Part shown: one piece after another, positions 1 through 7,788 of the stretch
Numbering within the stretch: the stretch's first letter is position 1
Layout of the letters: each line of letters starts with the position of its first letter
NCBI RefSeq assembly: GCF_016583575.1
Contig: NZ_NRRG01000047.1
Location: 1-44,679, forward strand
Direction: 5' to 3'
Source: Thiocystis violacea
GTDB taxonomy: Bacteria; Pseudomonadota; Gammaproteobacteria; Chromatiales; Chromatiaceae
DNA length: 44,679 nt
Notes under the pieces: generated by a model
What the model saw: only the letters and a program-made list of their open reading frames with translations
The model's database searches: none
What the model was told of the DNA's origin: nothing
Position numbers and translations under genes: made by a program

Positions 1-317
1 CGTGATGATGAAACGTCGCAACTTGTCACCTGCCGGGTGAGCCCTAGAATGGGCGTATTTTACCTCCATCCTCTTGTTATGTAACGGGAATTCTTGGAAG
101 ACGGTTCATTCAGTTCACGGAACCAGGGAAAACCCCGCATCGACCCAAGCTCTCCCACGATCTCGAAATCAGAGGGGTTACGGTCTGAGACGGGTAAAAC
201 AAACCTACAACCGGACAAAACTAACTTACAAGGGGTTGGGGAGAGGGTGGCCTCAAGCAATCCTCCTCCTCCGCCGCCATCAGAAACCGCCAACAGGGAT
301 CGAGCACCCAACCGCTA
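1..317. other. Non-coding or unassigned upstream region
   Basis: I see no convincing gene in this stretch. Short open frames exist on both strands but overlap one another and have no recognisable domain. The first 84 bases are open in frame 1 and could be the tail of a gene beyond the window edge, but the residues do not resemble the C-terminus of NrdD, the usual partner of the gene that follows. A G-rich tract lies near 231-251. Confidence 0.4.
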
Positions 318-1088
318 ATGACCCAAAGCGTCCGCCCCACGCAGACGACCCCCGCCGCACACCGCCAGCCCCAGGGCGCACCCGCCCGCGCCCCTGACGC
401 CGACAACCTCCGCATCGGCGGCCTGACCCGCCTCACCACCATCGACTACCCCGGCGAGCTTGCCGCCGTCGTCTTCTGCCAAGGCTGCCCCTGGCGCTGC
501 CGCTACTGCCACAACACCGACCTGCTCGACGCCCGCGCCGAAGCCCGCATCCCCTGGCCAGACATCCGCGCCTTCCTCCAGCAGCGCATAGGCCTGCTCG
601 ACGCCGTCGTCTTCAGCGGCGGCGAACCGACCGCGCAAGGCGCACTCAGCGCCGCCATGCGGGAAGTCCGCGCACTCGGATTCAAAGTCGGACTGCACAC
701 CGGCGGCGCCTATCCGGAGCGACTGCGCGCCCTGCTCCCGCTGATCGATTGGGTCGGGCTCGACATCAAAGCCCTGCCGGATGAATACCCCGCCATCACA
801 GGCGTGCCCGGCTCCGGACAACGCGCCTGGGAGAGCTTGGATGTCCTGCTCACCGCCCAAGTCCCGATGGAAGTGCGCACCACGCTCATGCCGGATTGGA
901 CGCCGGAGCGGATTGCAACGCTGGCGCATGCGCTGGCTGATGCTGGGGTGAAGGAGTATTGCGTGCAGGCTTGTGATAGCAGCCGGGCGTGGGATGAGAG
1001 GCTGGGGGCGAATGTGATGTTGATGAGTGAGCGGATGGGGTGGGTCGAGAGGGAGAGGTTTGCGACCTTTATTGTGCGCGGAGAGTGA
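318..1088 (+). CDS. nrdG: Anaerobic ribonucleoside-triphosphate reductase activating protein (radical SAM)
   Basis: This 256-residue protein belongs to the radical SAM activases of class III ribonucleotide reductase. Such enzymes use a 4Fe-4S cluster and S-adenosylmethionine to create the glycyl radical on NrdD, which allows dNTP synthesis without oxygen. The sequence shows the CxxxCxxC cluster motif inside CQGCPWRCRYCHN (about residues 53-65) and the SAM-binding FSGGEPT motif (about residue 99). The first 30 residues are Pro/Ala-rich and look dispensable, so the true start could lie further in. It is longer than the classic NrdG of about 155 residues and fits the longer NrdG2 type. NrdD is not in the window and may lie upstream. 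Good confidence in the family; the start is less certain because no strong ribosome-binding site precedes it. Confidence 0.9.
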   Translation: MTQSVRPTQTTPAAHRQPQGAPARAPDADNLRIGGLTRLTTIDYPGELAAVVFCQGCPWRCRYCHNTDLLDARAEARIPWPDIRAFLQQRIGLLDAVVFSGGEPTAQGALSAAMREVRALGFKVGLHTGGAYPERLRALLPLIDWVGLDIKALPDEYPAITGVPGSGQRAWESLDVLLTAQVPMEVRTTLMPDWTPERIATLAHALADAGVKEYCVQACDSSRAWDERLGANVMLMSERMGWVERERFATFIVRGE

Positions 1089-1161
1089 CGCGCGATTTGC
1101 GGAACTGTCTCAAAATGAAGATACATTACAAAATGCAAACATCTTATTCATTCAAAAGAAG

Positions 1162-1195
1162 AAAACCCGGAAGTGCACCAACACTTCCGGGTTTT
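1162..1195. terminator. Bidirectional Rho-independent terminator
   Basis: A perfect 14-bp inverted repeat (arms 1162-1175 and 1182-1195) encloses a 6-base loop. The left arm begins AAAA and the right arm ends TTTT, so a transcript from either strand would carry a GC-rich hairpin followed by U residues. It lies 73 bases after nrdG and should end its transcription. Confidence 0.85.
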
Positions 1196-1340
1196 CATGG
1201 TGAGGCGAACGAGGGTCTGCCTGACCACTCGGCTAAGCTCTCACTGACAAGCGTCTTGGGTAGACGCCTTCAGTGTAGTGCAATCCTTTCGAGCCGAGCA
1301 AGCCAAAACCCTCCCACGTTTGCGTTATGGAGGGCATCGC

Positions 1341-1460
1341 ATGGCCTACTCAAACGACAAACCTGTGCACGTCAACGCCTACGTCCGTTACCGTTTTGGA
1401 CGCTGGGAGAACGTTTGCGAGCACTGGCGTTCGCACCCCTGCCAACTGAGCCTGTTCTAG
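1341..1460 (+). CDS. Small 39-residue protein, function unknown
   Basis: This short frame starts with ATG preceded by GGAGGG (1329-1334) at a spacing of 6 bases, a strong ribosome-binding site for so short a gene. The product begins MAYSNDKPVHVNAYVR and ends WRSHPCQLSLF. It is rich in aromatic residues and arginine and has a Cys-Glu-His-Trp segment near residue 26. I believe similar short proteins sharing the VHV-Y-R-R-FGRWE pattern occur in other proteobacteria, but I cannot name a family and assign no function. It stands alone after the nrdG terminator. Confidence 0.45.
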   Translation: MAYSNDKPVHVNAYVRYRFGRWENVCEHWRSHPCQLSLF

Positions 1461-1497
1461 GTCCGTTCGGCTGGGGTAGTTATCTCTAGGTAGCTCC

Positions 1498-1519
1498 TGG
1501 GGCAAAGCAATTTGCCCCA
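1498..1519. repeat. Hairpin with GCAA tetraloop
   Basis: Nine base pairs (1498-1506 with 1511-1519) close a GCAA loop, a GNRA-type tetraloop that stabilises RNA hairpins. No T tract follows on either side, so it is not a standard terminator. It lies between the small gene ending at 1460 and the gene starting at 1648 and may stabilise a transcript end. Confidence 0.4.
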
Positions 1520-1647
1520 CTGCTGCGACGACTATTACCTCGCCACCGCGCGATCGCCAATCCGAAACCCGCGAGCATGCACGTTATGGGGAACCGCATG
1601 CGTTATCATACGCAAGAAAAAAGCCATCGCAGGAAAAGGAGCGTTTC

Positions 1648-2091
1648 GTGGCCGAAGACAAGACTATCAATCTTATAGACGAATACTACCACCTCAACAT
1701 CCAGCATCTCCGCTGGAGCTTTTGGTCAAGCATCGTTGCTCTGTTTGTTGGCCTCGGAGCATTAGTCGCTGGCATTTTTCTCGTCCTTCGCGGCGATGCA
1801 AACATGGCTAGCCAACTAACTGTAATCGCAGGCGTTCTCACGCAGTTTATCGGAGTAGGGTTCTTCTATTTGTACAGACGAAACCTGAAATTATTAAGCA
1901 TTCTCTTCGAAAAGTTAATAAAGCATCGCGACACGCTATTTGCAATCCAACTTACACGCGAGATGCCAGAAGATGAAAGATTCAGTGGGCTCAAAGCATT
2001 AATAGGCAACCTGTTGTCACGCGGAGAGCCACCGACCGATCCCACAGTGCTAAAAGCGATCATCGACAGCAACAACAAGACCACCAGATAG
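1648..2091 (+). CDS. Two-transmembrane protein resembling the TRADD-N-associated membrane domain
   Basis: The 147-residue product starts at GTG behind AGGAAAAGGAG. It has a short N-terminal segment containing YYHLNIQHLRWSF, two hydrophobic helices (about 28-47 and 57-75), a FFYLYRRNLKLLS stretch and a helical C-terminal tail. The order of a YH-type helix, two membrane spans with a GV..QFIG..FFYLY signature and a following amphipathic helix matches what I know of the cyanobacterial-type TRADD-N-associated two-helix domain, a module proposed for bacterial immune or conflict systems. No separate TRADD-N or enzymatic domain is visible. Function is unknown; the family call is from pattern memory only. 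Confidence 0.6.
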   Translation: MAEDKTINLIDEYYHLNIQHLRWSFWSSIVALFVGLGALVAGIFLVLRGDANMASQLTVIAGVLTQFIGVGFFYLYRRNLKLLSILFEKLIKHRDTLFAIQLTREMPEDERFSGLKALIGNLLSRGEPPTDPTVLKAIIDSNNKTTR

Positions 2092-2444
2092 CTAGCCCAC
2101 GTAGGGCGAAGGGAGACAGGATCAGGTCTCGTAAAATAGCATTCCGCTGAACCCAAGATAACAAGTGGCCTAGCCTCCGCCTGAAAAGCGAGTAAAAACC
2201 ACGGGCGTCGCGCCAAGTACCTCAGTAGAATTATTTGTAGAAACTAATTTTCGATTTATAAAAAAGCAATTATTGCAAAATATTGATTTATCAGTATTAA
2301 AGATTAAATTGATTTTTATCGCATTCATTACCCATTAACGATTCTATTGAGGTGCTTAACCCGCAAGTTCATCTTTTCCGCGCGCCGCTTTAGGCCATCG
2401 GTTAGGCCGCACAGCGCGCACCTCATTCACCCAAGAGAAACACC
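2092..2444. other. Intergenic region with an AT-rich block
   Basis: No gene is supported here. Positions 2221-2345 are strikingly AT-rich (roughly three quarters A+T) in a genome of about 65% GC. From 2349 to 2425 the arms TGAGGTGC and GCACCTCA face each other across about 60 bases, with TTAACC and GGTTA inside them. This could be a transcript structure or the border of imported DNA upstream of the DUF4240 gene. Confidence 0.5.
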
Positions 2445-2960
2445 ATGGATACCATCGCCTTCTGGAAACTCATCGACGAATCCCGGCAGGCTTCAGAAGG
2501 AGACCCTGAGCGGCAGCTTGAGGAACTCGGCGCCCTGTTGGACGCCTTGTCCGCGCAAGAGATCGTCGAGTTCGAGAACATGTTCGACGCTCACTTTCAG
2601 TCTTCGTACACCTGGCCTCTGTGGGGTGCCGCCTACGTGATCGGAGGCGGCTGCTCCGATGATGGATTCGACTACTTCAGGTGCTGGCTCATCTCGCGCG
2701 GGGAAAAGACCTTCCATGCGGCGCTCACGAGACCCGACGAACTCGCCTTCCTCATCGATGAGAGCGACGAAGAGGTCGACTGCCAAGTCGAAGGCTGGCA
2801 ATCCGTCGGCATTGACGCTTGGTGCAGGAAGACCGGACTTGAGTACAGTGCCTTCCCCTCCAGTCCGTCAGGCGCTCAATCGGATGGGCCATTAGGCGAC
2901 GAGTGGTCTGAAGAGGATCTCGACCGCCTCTACCCCAAGCTGACCAAGCGCTTCGGCTAG
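2445..2960 (+). CDS. DUF4240 domain protein
   Basis: The 171-residue acidic, soluble protein begins MDTIAFWKLIDESR, the typical opening of DUF4240 proteins, and continues with a helical segment, FENMFDAHFQSSYTWPLWGAAYVIGGG-type core and a region around DGFDYFRCWLISRG. The C-terminus (DEWSEEDLDRLYPKLTKRFG) also fits the family. DUF4240 proteins have no established biochemical role and often sit among immunity-protein-like accessory genes. It follows an AT-rich intergenic block and is convergent with the DUF1801 gene 19 bases away. Confidence 0.8.
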   Translation: MDTIAFWKLIDESRQASEGDPERQLEELGALLDALSAQEIVEFENMFDAHFQSSYTWPLWGAAYVIGGGCSDDGFDYFRCWLISRGEKTFHAALTRPDELAFLIDESDEEVDCQVEGWQSVGIDAWCRKTGLEYSAFPSSPSGAQSDGPLGDEWSEEDLDRLYPKLTKRFG

Positions 2961-2979
2961 CTCGGAATCTCGAGCTGTC

Positions 2980-3288
2980 TTATCCACTCTCCTTGACCAT
3001 CTCGACCACCACCTGCTCCAACGCCTTGGCGCGCTCAGACGACTCAAGCGTTATCACGCAGCGGTCGATGGCGGGCCATTTGAGCAGCCCATAGGTGTCA
3101 TCCAGACGAAACGCCTTCCGCGGCGATTTCGGCTTCGCGCCTCTGCGCAGCACGAGTTGGATGCTCTTGGGAGGATGCAATTTGAAGGTTGCGAAATGGT
3201 CGTCAATCCTGAAGCTGGGCGCGTTCCACTTGATCTCTTCGACGATTCGCGTATCGATCGCCTTGATGGCCGCACGCAGCCGCTCCAC
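2980..3288 (-). CDS. DUF1801 domain protein, N-terminally short
   Basis: The 102 residues contain the DUF1801 core: EEIKWNAPSFRI, then a phosphate-type beta region FATFKLHPPKSIQLVLRRG and a C-terminal LESSERAKALEQVVVEMV helix. Members of this family are small YdhG-like proteins of unknown biochemical role. The start chosen is GTG at 3288; upstream in the same frame a TGA occurs 14 codons earlier and no ATG lies between. Most relatives have about 20-30 more residues before the WNAPSF motif, so this copy probably lost its original 5' end, or a frameshift hides it. The next gene upstream (YjdM-like) is on the same strand, with its stop 90 bases before this start. Confidence 0.7.
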   Translation of the reverse strand: MERLRAAIKAIDTRIVEEIKWNAPSFRIDDHFATFKLHPPKSIQLVLRRGAKPKSPRKAFRLDDTYGLLKWPAIDRCVITLESSERAKALEQVVVEMVKESG

Positions 3289-3378
3289 GGAGCGCTTCGC
3301 CAGCTTCGCCGTCAGAGGCGACTTTCAAGGAAACCAGGGCACGCGGATAGAACGACTGGAGGTCCGGCTGAAATTCGG

Positions 3379-3720
3379 TCAGGCCTTGCGCAGATAACAG
3401 GCCTTCAGCATGAAACTACCCGCGTCCGTCTTGCAGTCCACCTCGTGATCGCCGCCCACCAGGCGGATCTTCTTGATCTTGGTGCCCACCTTCAGCGTGG
3501 TGGTCGTACCCTTGACCTTCAGATCCTTGATCAGCACCACGGAGTCGCCGTCCGCCAGCGGGTTGCCATTGGCGTCCCTCACCACCCCATCGCCCTCATC
3601 CCCGGCCCCGCCGGAATCATCCATCGACCACTCGTGAGCGCAGTCCGGGCAAATATAGAGAGACCCATCGGAATAGGTGTTCTCGCTGGAGCATAGCGGG
3701 CAAGACGGAAAAGCGGACAT
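3379..3720 (-). CDS. yjdM: PhnA/YjdM family zinc-ribbon protein
   Basis: The 113-residue product begins MSAFPSCPLCSSENTYSDG and has the two CxxC knuckles of a zinc ribbon (CPLC and CPDC, about residues 7-26) followed by a compact SH3-like domain with DANGNPLADGDSVVLIKDLKVKG, the hallmark of YjdM (formerly PhnA). Despite the old name, the family is not required for phosphonate breakdown; its role is unsettled. ATG 3720 is chosen because it gives exactly the family's N-terminus; the frame is open 19 codons further upstream. Length is normal for the family. Confidence 0.92.
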   Translation of the reverse strand: MSAFPSCPLCSSENTYSDGSLYICPDCAHEWSMDDSGGAGDEGDGVVRDANGNPLADGDSVVLIKDLKVKGTTTTLKVGTKIKKIRLVGGDHEVDCKTDAGSFMLKACYLRKA

Positions 3721-3810
3721 GAGGAGGGATTCCAAGGTCGGATCATGGGGAGCGAGACTTGGTCGAGTTTCGACCAAGGCCTGATAATCGCGGTTTCACA
3801 ACCGTTTATC

Positions 3811-3833
3811 CCCTCGCCCCAGCGGGGAGAGGG
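3811..3833. repeat. Imperfect palindrome CCCTCGCCCC/GGGGAGAGGG
   Basis: Ten-base arms with one mismatch surround the bases AGC. Comparable CCCTCNCCCC-GGGGNGAGGG palindromes are common intergenic repeats in GC-rich proteobacteria. It sits between the integrase stump and the YjdM-like gene, both on the minus strand, and may act as a transcript-end structure. Confidence 0.45.
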
Positions 3834-3835
3834 AA

Positions 3836-4141
3836 CTAAACGCATACAAGGCTTCGGTAGCCAAAGGCTGGCACGGCACGGCAGATCGAACCGGCGCCCG
3901 GCAGCTTGACGGTGAACAGATCGAATTCAATCGCGACTCGGTTGTCCATGCCAGACATATCCATTTGCTCAAGTTTGACGCGCATGGCTAGGGCGCGTGA
4001 TCGCGCTTCGCGTTTGCTGCTTGTGCGTAACGACACTCTTATTTCTGTTCGTCCGAGGGTCGATCTTAGAGCCTCTGGGACAACTGAACGGAACCACCAG
4101 ACGCAACCGCGACGGTAGATATAGGCGGGATTTCTGGACAT
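3836..4141 (-). pseudogene. Tyrosine recombinase (phage/island integrase) N-terminal remnant, DUF6538-type
   Basis: Beginning at ATG 4141, the frame encodes MSRNPAYIYRRGCVWWFR followed by VPEALRSTLGRTEIRVSLRTSSKREARSRA, the N-terminal SAM-like arm-binding domain found in DUF6538-type tyrosine recombinases. About 60 residues match; the rest (to 101 residues) does not look like an integrase, and the catalytic R-H-R-H-Y domain of a normal protein of 400 or more residues is absent. It lies 53 bases past the 3' end of a tRNA gene on the same strand, the standard position of an island integrase next to its attachment site. This indicates the stump of a deleted or rearranged island. Confidence 0.75.
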
Positions 4142-4194
4142 GGCAATGGCACACTTTCGCGGCACATTGCACTAAGCCTATGATTTTCAAGGTA

Positions 4195-4270
<76 letters not shown>

Positions 4271-4399
4271 ATGATTTCAGTTTTTACAACCCGTTCCCGC
4301 CATGGGATTCGAGAACGGGCGGGCGGCCATTCTGCCCCTATTCACCGCCTTGAGGCAAGCACCGGTTTACCTCTCGACGATGTCACGGCACGGAGGCGC

Positions 4400-5215
4400 T
4401 TATCCAGCCGACCGTTGCAGGATGAATTGCAGCACGGCCTTGCTGCCGAAGTAGGCCAGAATCAGCATCACGAAACCACCGAGCGTCCAGACGATGGCTG
4501 TGCGGCCTCGCCAGCCGTTGCGGAACCGTCCGATCAGCAGTCCACCGAAAACCAGCCAGGCCAGGACCGAAAGCACGGTCTTATGCACCAGGTGCTGGGC
4601 GAACATGTTCTCCAGGAAGGCAAAACCACTCAACAACGCAAAGGTGAGCAGGACGAAGCCGGCGCTGATCATCTCGAACAGCAGGCTTTCCATGGTCTGG
4701 AGCGGCGGCAGGGTCCGGACGAAACCGCCAGGGTGCCGGTTGCGCAGGTGGTGATCCTGGACCGCGAGCAGGATCGATTGCACGGCGGCGAGTGTCAGCA
4801 GACTGTAGGCGAGCATGGAGAGCAGGACGTGGAGCTTGAGCGACCAGCTCGCGGTGGGGCGCATGAAGCCGACGTCGGCGAAATGGGTCTCGAAAATCAG
4901 ACTCAGCGCCGCGGCGGGCAGCAGGATCAGGCCCAGATTGTCGACCGGCTTGTTCAGGCTCGAGATCAGCATGAGCGCGATGATGGTCCAGGAGGTCAGC
5001 GCCAGCGCGTGATAGAACCCGAGATTGATCCCGGCGGTGCTGAAGATGCTGTCCCAAAGCAGCCAGCTATGGAGCAGCAATCCGGCGAATCCGACCGCGA
5101 GCGCGAGCGGGCGCTCCGGAATCCAGCCTTCCTTGCGGAACAGGCGGATCCCGATGAGCGCGGCGGAGGCCAGATAACAGAAGGTGGCGACGTAGGCAAT
5201 GAGGGTATGCGTCAT
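4400..5215 (-). CDS. ypjD: Inner-membrane cytochrome c assembly-type protein (YpjD/CcsA-like)
   Basis: The 271-residue protein has about eight hydrophobic segments and matches the CcmC/CcsA-type family to which YpjD belongs. The sequence shows conserved family features: TAGINLGFYHAL in the middle, a THFAD/W-region (FETHFADVGFMRPTASWSLKLHVLLSMLAYSLLTLAAVQSI) and later HLVHKTVLSVLAWLVFGGLL. The ATG at 5215 matches the usual MTH...AYVATFCYLASA start; the frame upstream is open but out of family. In gammaproteobacteria ypjD lies divergently beside ffh, as here. Its exact role is not settled; a part in haem or cytochrome handling is inferred from the family. The divergent promoters must lie in 5216-5386. 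Confidence 0.9.
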   Translation of the reverse strand: MTHTLIAYVATFCYLASAALIGIRLFRKEGWIPERPLALAVGFAGLLLHSWLLWDSIFSTAGINLGFYHALALTSWTIIALMLISSLNKPVDNLGLILLPAAALSLIFETHFADVGFMRPTASWSLKLHVLLSMLAYSLLTLAAVQSILLAVQDHHLRNRHPGGFVRTLPPLQTMESLLFEMISAGFVLLTFALLSGFAFLENMFAQHLVHKTVLSVLAWLVFGGLLIGRFRNGWRGRTAIVWTLGGFVMLILAYFGSKAVLQFILQRSAG

Positions 5216-5386
5216 ATGCGTGACTTCATGGATCTCGAATGACGGTGGCTGGGGGCCGCGGGTGGTCGTATCGGCCGACAATGACCCTGCATTATACTCA
5301 CAAGTCCTGCTGTAAGCCGACGGCAACACGCATTCCCGGCAAATCCCACGGGGCCGATTCAAGGTCACCCAGCTCGAGGTCTGATC

Positions 5387-6781
5387 ATGTTCGAGAATCT
5401 CCAGGACCGCTTTGAGACCGTCCTGAGCAATCTAAGGGGTCAGGGCCGCCTGACCGAGGACAACATCAAGGACACGCTGCGCGAGGTCCGCATGGCGCTC
5501 CTGGAGGCGGATGTCGCCCTGCCGGTGGTGCGCCAGTTCGTCGAGGAGGTCCGCGAAAAGGCGCTGGGCGAGGCGGTGACCAAGAGCCTGACCCCAGGCC
5601 AGGTGCTGATCAAGGTCGTCAATGACGAGCTGATCAAGATCATGGGCGAGGCCAACGAGCAGCTTGACCTCGCCGCGCAGCCGCCGGCGGTCATCCTGAT
5701 GGCCGGTCTCCAGGGTTCGGGCAAGACGACCAGTGTCGCCAAACTCGCCCGCTGGCTTCAGGAGAAGCAGAAGAAGTCGGTCATGGTCGTGAGCTGCGAC
5801 GTCTACCGGCCGGCCGCCATCGAGCAGTTGCGCACCGTCGCGGCCGAAGTGGACGCGGAGTTCTGTCCCAGCCAGGGCGACGAGGATCCGGTGGCGATCG
5901 CCCGGCGCGGACTCGACAGCGCGCGCAAGCGTTTCAAGGACGTGCTGATCGTGGATACCGCCGGCCGTCTGCATGTCGACGCGGCCATGATGGACGAGAT
6001 CAAGGCGATCCACGCGGCCCTGAAGCCGATCGAGACCCTGTTCGTGGTCGACTCCATGACGGGTCAGGACGCGGCCAATACCGCCAAGGCGTTCGACGAG
6101 GCGCTGCCGCTGACCGGCGTGATCCTGACCAAGACGGATGGCGATGCGCGCGGCGGCGCGGCCCTCTCGATCCGCCAGATCACCGGCAAGCCGATCAAGT
6201 TCCTCGGCACCGGCGAGAAGACCACGGCGCTCGAACCCTTTTACCCCGAGCGGATCGCCTCGCGCATCCTCGGCATGGGCGACGTGGTCTCCCTGGTCGA
6301 GGAGGTTCAGGCCAATGTCGATCGCGACAAGGCCGAGAAGCTGGTCAGGAAGCTCAAGAAGGGCAAGGATTTCGATCTGGCCGACTTCAAGGAGCAGTTG
6401 GAGCAGATGAACCAGATGGGCGGCATGATGAGCCTGATGGAAAAGCTCCCCGGCATGAGTCAGATCCCGGATCACGTCAAGAACCGGGCCAACGACAAGG
6501 CGATGGGCAAGCTGGTCGCCATCATCAACTCCATGACCCTGCAAGAGCGTCGGTTTCCGGCCATCATCAAGGGCTCGCGCAAGCGCCGGATCGCGGCCGG
6601 CTCCGGCACCCAGGTCCAGGACGTGAATCAACTGCTCAAGCAGTTCATGCAGATGCAGAAAATGATGAAGAAGATGAAGGGCGGCAACATGGCCAAGATG
6701 ATGCGCTCCATGCAGGGCCGCCTGCCGCCGGGACTCATGCCGCCGGGCGGTGGTTTTCCGCCCGGTGGTTTCCCGATGTAA
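5387..6781 (+). CDS. ffh: Signal recognition particle GTPase Ffh
   Basis: At 464 residues this is a complete Ffh. It binds 4.5S RNA and signal peptides of nascent membrane proteins and docks with FtsY. The N domain (1-90) is followed by the G domain with GLQGSGKTT (107-115), DTAGRLHVD (about 190) and TKTDGDARGG (about 248). The M domain (from about 300) ends in the methionine-rich run QMQKMMKKMKGGNMAKMM and a Gly/Pro-rich tail. All GTPase motifs look intact. It diverges from ypjD. The 4.5S RNA gene itself is not visible in this window. Confidence 0.98.
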   Translation: MFENLQDRFETVLSNLRGQGRLTEDNIKDTLREVRMALLEADVALPVVRQFVEEVREKALGEAVTKSLTPGQVLIKVVNDELIKIMGEANEQLDLAAQPPAVILMAGLQGSGKTTSVAKLARWLQEKQKKSVMVVSCDVYRPAAIEQLRTVAAEVDAEFCPSQGDEDPVAIARRGLDSARKRFKDVLIVDTAGRLHVDAAMMDEIKAIHAALKPIETLFVVDSMTGQDAANTAKAFDEALPLTGVILTKTDGDARGGAALSIRQITGKPIKFLGTGEKTTALEPFYPERIASRILGMGDVVSLVEEVQANVDRDKAEKLVRKLKKGKDFDLADFKEQLEQMNQMGGMMSLMEKLPGMSQIPDHVKNRANDKAMGKLVAIINSMTLQERRFPAIIKGSRKRRIAAGSGTQVQDVNQLLKQFMQMQKMMKKMKGGNMAKMMRSMQGRLPPGLMPPGGGFPPGGFPM

Positions 6782-6842
6782 GGGCGCTCCGAATCCCTCA
6801 CCCAAGCCTTACAGACCAGCCGTCAGGATCAGGAATTCCAGG

Positions 6843-7721
6843 ATGTCCAGTTCCATTACAGAGCCCCCCTTTTCGTCAACCCGAGCGATCCGCGCGCCCC
6901 GGCTCGGCGCGGCCTTGAGCCTCCTATTCATCCTTTCGCCGGCTGCGGCGACGCCTTGGGCGGAGGTCAAGCAGCCATCGTCCGGCATGATCGAGGTCAT
7001 CGGCGGCCCCTCCAACGGCTGTATCGGCGGCGCCTCGGCGTTGCCCGAGACCGGCCCCGGTTATGTCAGCGTGCGCCGTTATCGCAATCGCTATTACGGA
7101 CACCCGGACCTGATCCGGTTCGTCGGCGATCTGGGCCAGGCCCAGCGGCGACAGACCGACCAGCTCCTGCTGGTGGGGGATCTCAGTCAGCCACGCGGCG
7201 GGCGCATGTCATCCGCGCACCGCAGTCATCAGAACGGACTGGACGTCGACATCTGGTTCACGCAGGCGCCCTCGCCCGTCGCGGCCCGGCAGTTGATGGA
7301 CAATCGGTCCGATCCGGTCAGCATGGTCGCTCCAGGCGGACGCACCGTCAGCCGTCATTGGGGCGAGGATCAACAGGCCCTCATCGAGGCAGCCGCGCGT
7401 CATCGGCTTGTCGATCGTATTTTCGTCAACGCGGCCATCAAGCAGGCGCTCTGCGAGAACGCCTCCGGGGATCGCCAGTGGTTGCGCAAGGTGCGTCCCT
7501 GGAGCGGACACAATGCTCACTTCCATGTGCGACTGGCCTGCCCCGAGGGAATGCTGGGTTGCCAGGCCCAGGCGCCGGTTCCCCCAGGCGATGGCTGCGG
7601 CGCGGATCTGGCCTGGTGGCTCAGCGACGAGGCGCTCCGCGGCGGCGGCAAGGGCTCGACCAAGCGGCCGGCGGAACCCAGGTCACCGCCCGCCTGCCTG
7701 GCGATCTTGAAGGACTCCTGA
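6843..7721 (+). CDS. mepA: Penicillin-insensitive murein endopeptidase (MepA family)
   Basis: The 292-residue protein is a periplasmic LAS-type zinc peptidase that cuts D-Ala-meso-DAP cross-links in peptidoglycan. A hydrophobic signal segment (about 20-36, ending SPAAA) precedes the mature part. The zinc-site motifs of the family are present: SSAHRSHQNGLDVDIWF (first His and Asp) and SGHNAHFHVRL (C-terminal histidines). The paired cysteines C60, C200 and later ones match family disulfides. ATG 6843 is chosen because it gives a normal signal peptide; upstream codons overlap the ffh region. It lies 61 bases after ffh and could be read from the same promoter. Confidence 0.9.
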   Translation: MSSSITEPPFSSTRAIRAPRLGAALSLLFILSPAAATPWAEVKQPSSGMIEVIGGPSNGCIGGASALPETGPGYVSVRRYRNRYYGHPDLIRFVGDLGQAQRRQTDQLLLVGDLSQPRGGRMSSAHRSHQNGLDVDIWFTQAPSPVAARQLMDNRSDPVSMVAPGGRTVSRHWGEDQQALIEAAARHRLVDRIFVNAAIKQALCENASGDRQWLRKVRPWSGHNAHFHVRLACPEGMLGCQAQAPVPPGDGCGADLAWWLSDEALRGGGKGSTKRPAEPRSPPACLAILKDS

Positions 7722-7788
7722 GCGAGGGATGCGCACTGGACCGCGCTCGGGTCGCTGGATGGATCAGGGGTTCAAGGTTTCCTGGAAA

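Noticed and set aside
1-84. Possible tail of nrdD upstream of nrdG
   Set aside because: The residues in all three frames lack the Cys-rich glycyl-radical C-terminus of NrdD.
2350-2410. Integron attC-like motifs (GCTTAAC ... GTTAGGC)
   Set aside because: The two core-like heptamers are present, but the inner L arms do not pair, no second attC follows the DUF4240 gene and there is no integron integrase in the window.
3290-3378. N-terminal extension of the DUF1801 gene in another frame
   Set aside because: The alternative frame (containing LQSFYPRALVSLKVASDGEA) is open but does not resemble the missing N-terminus of DUF1801, so a simple frameshift is not supported.
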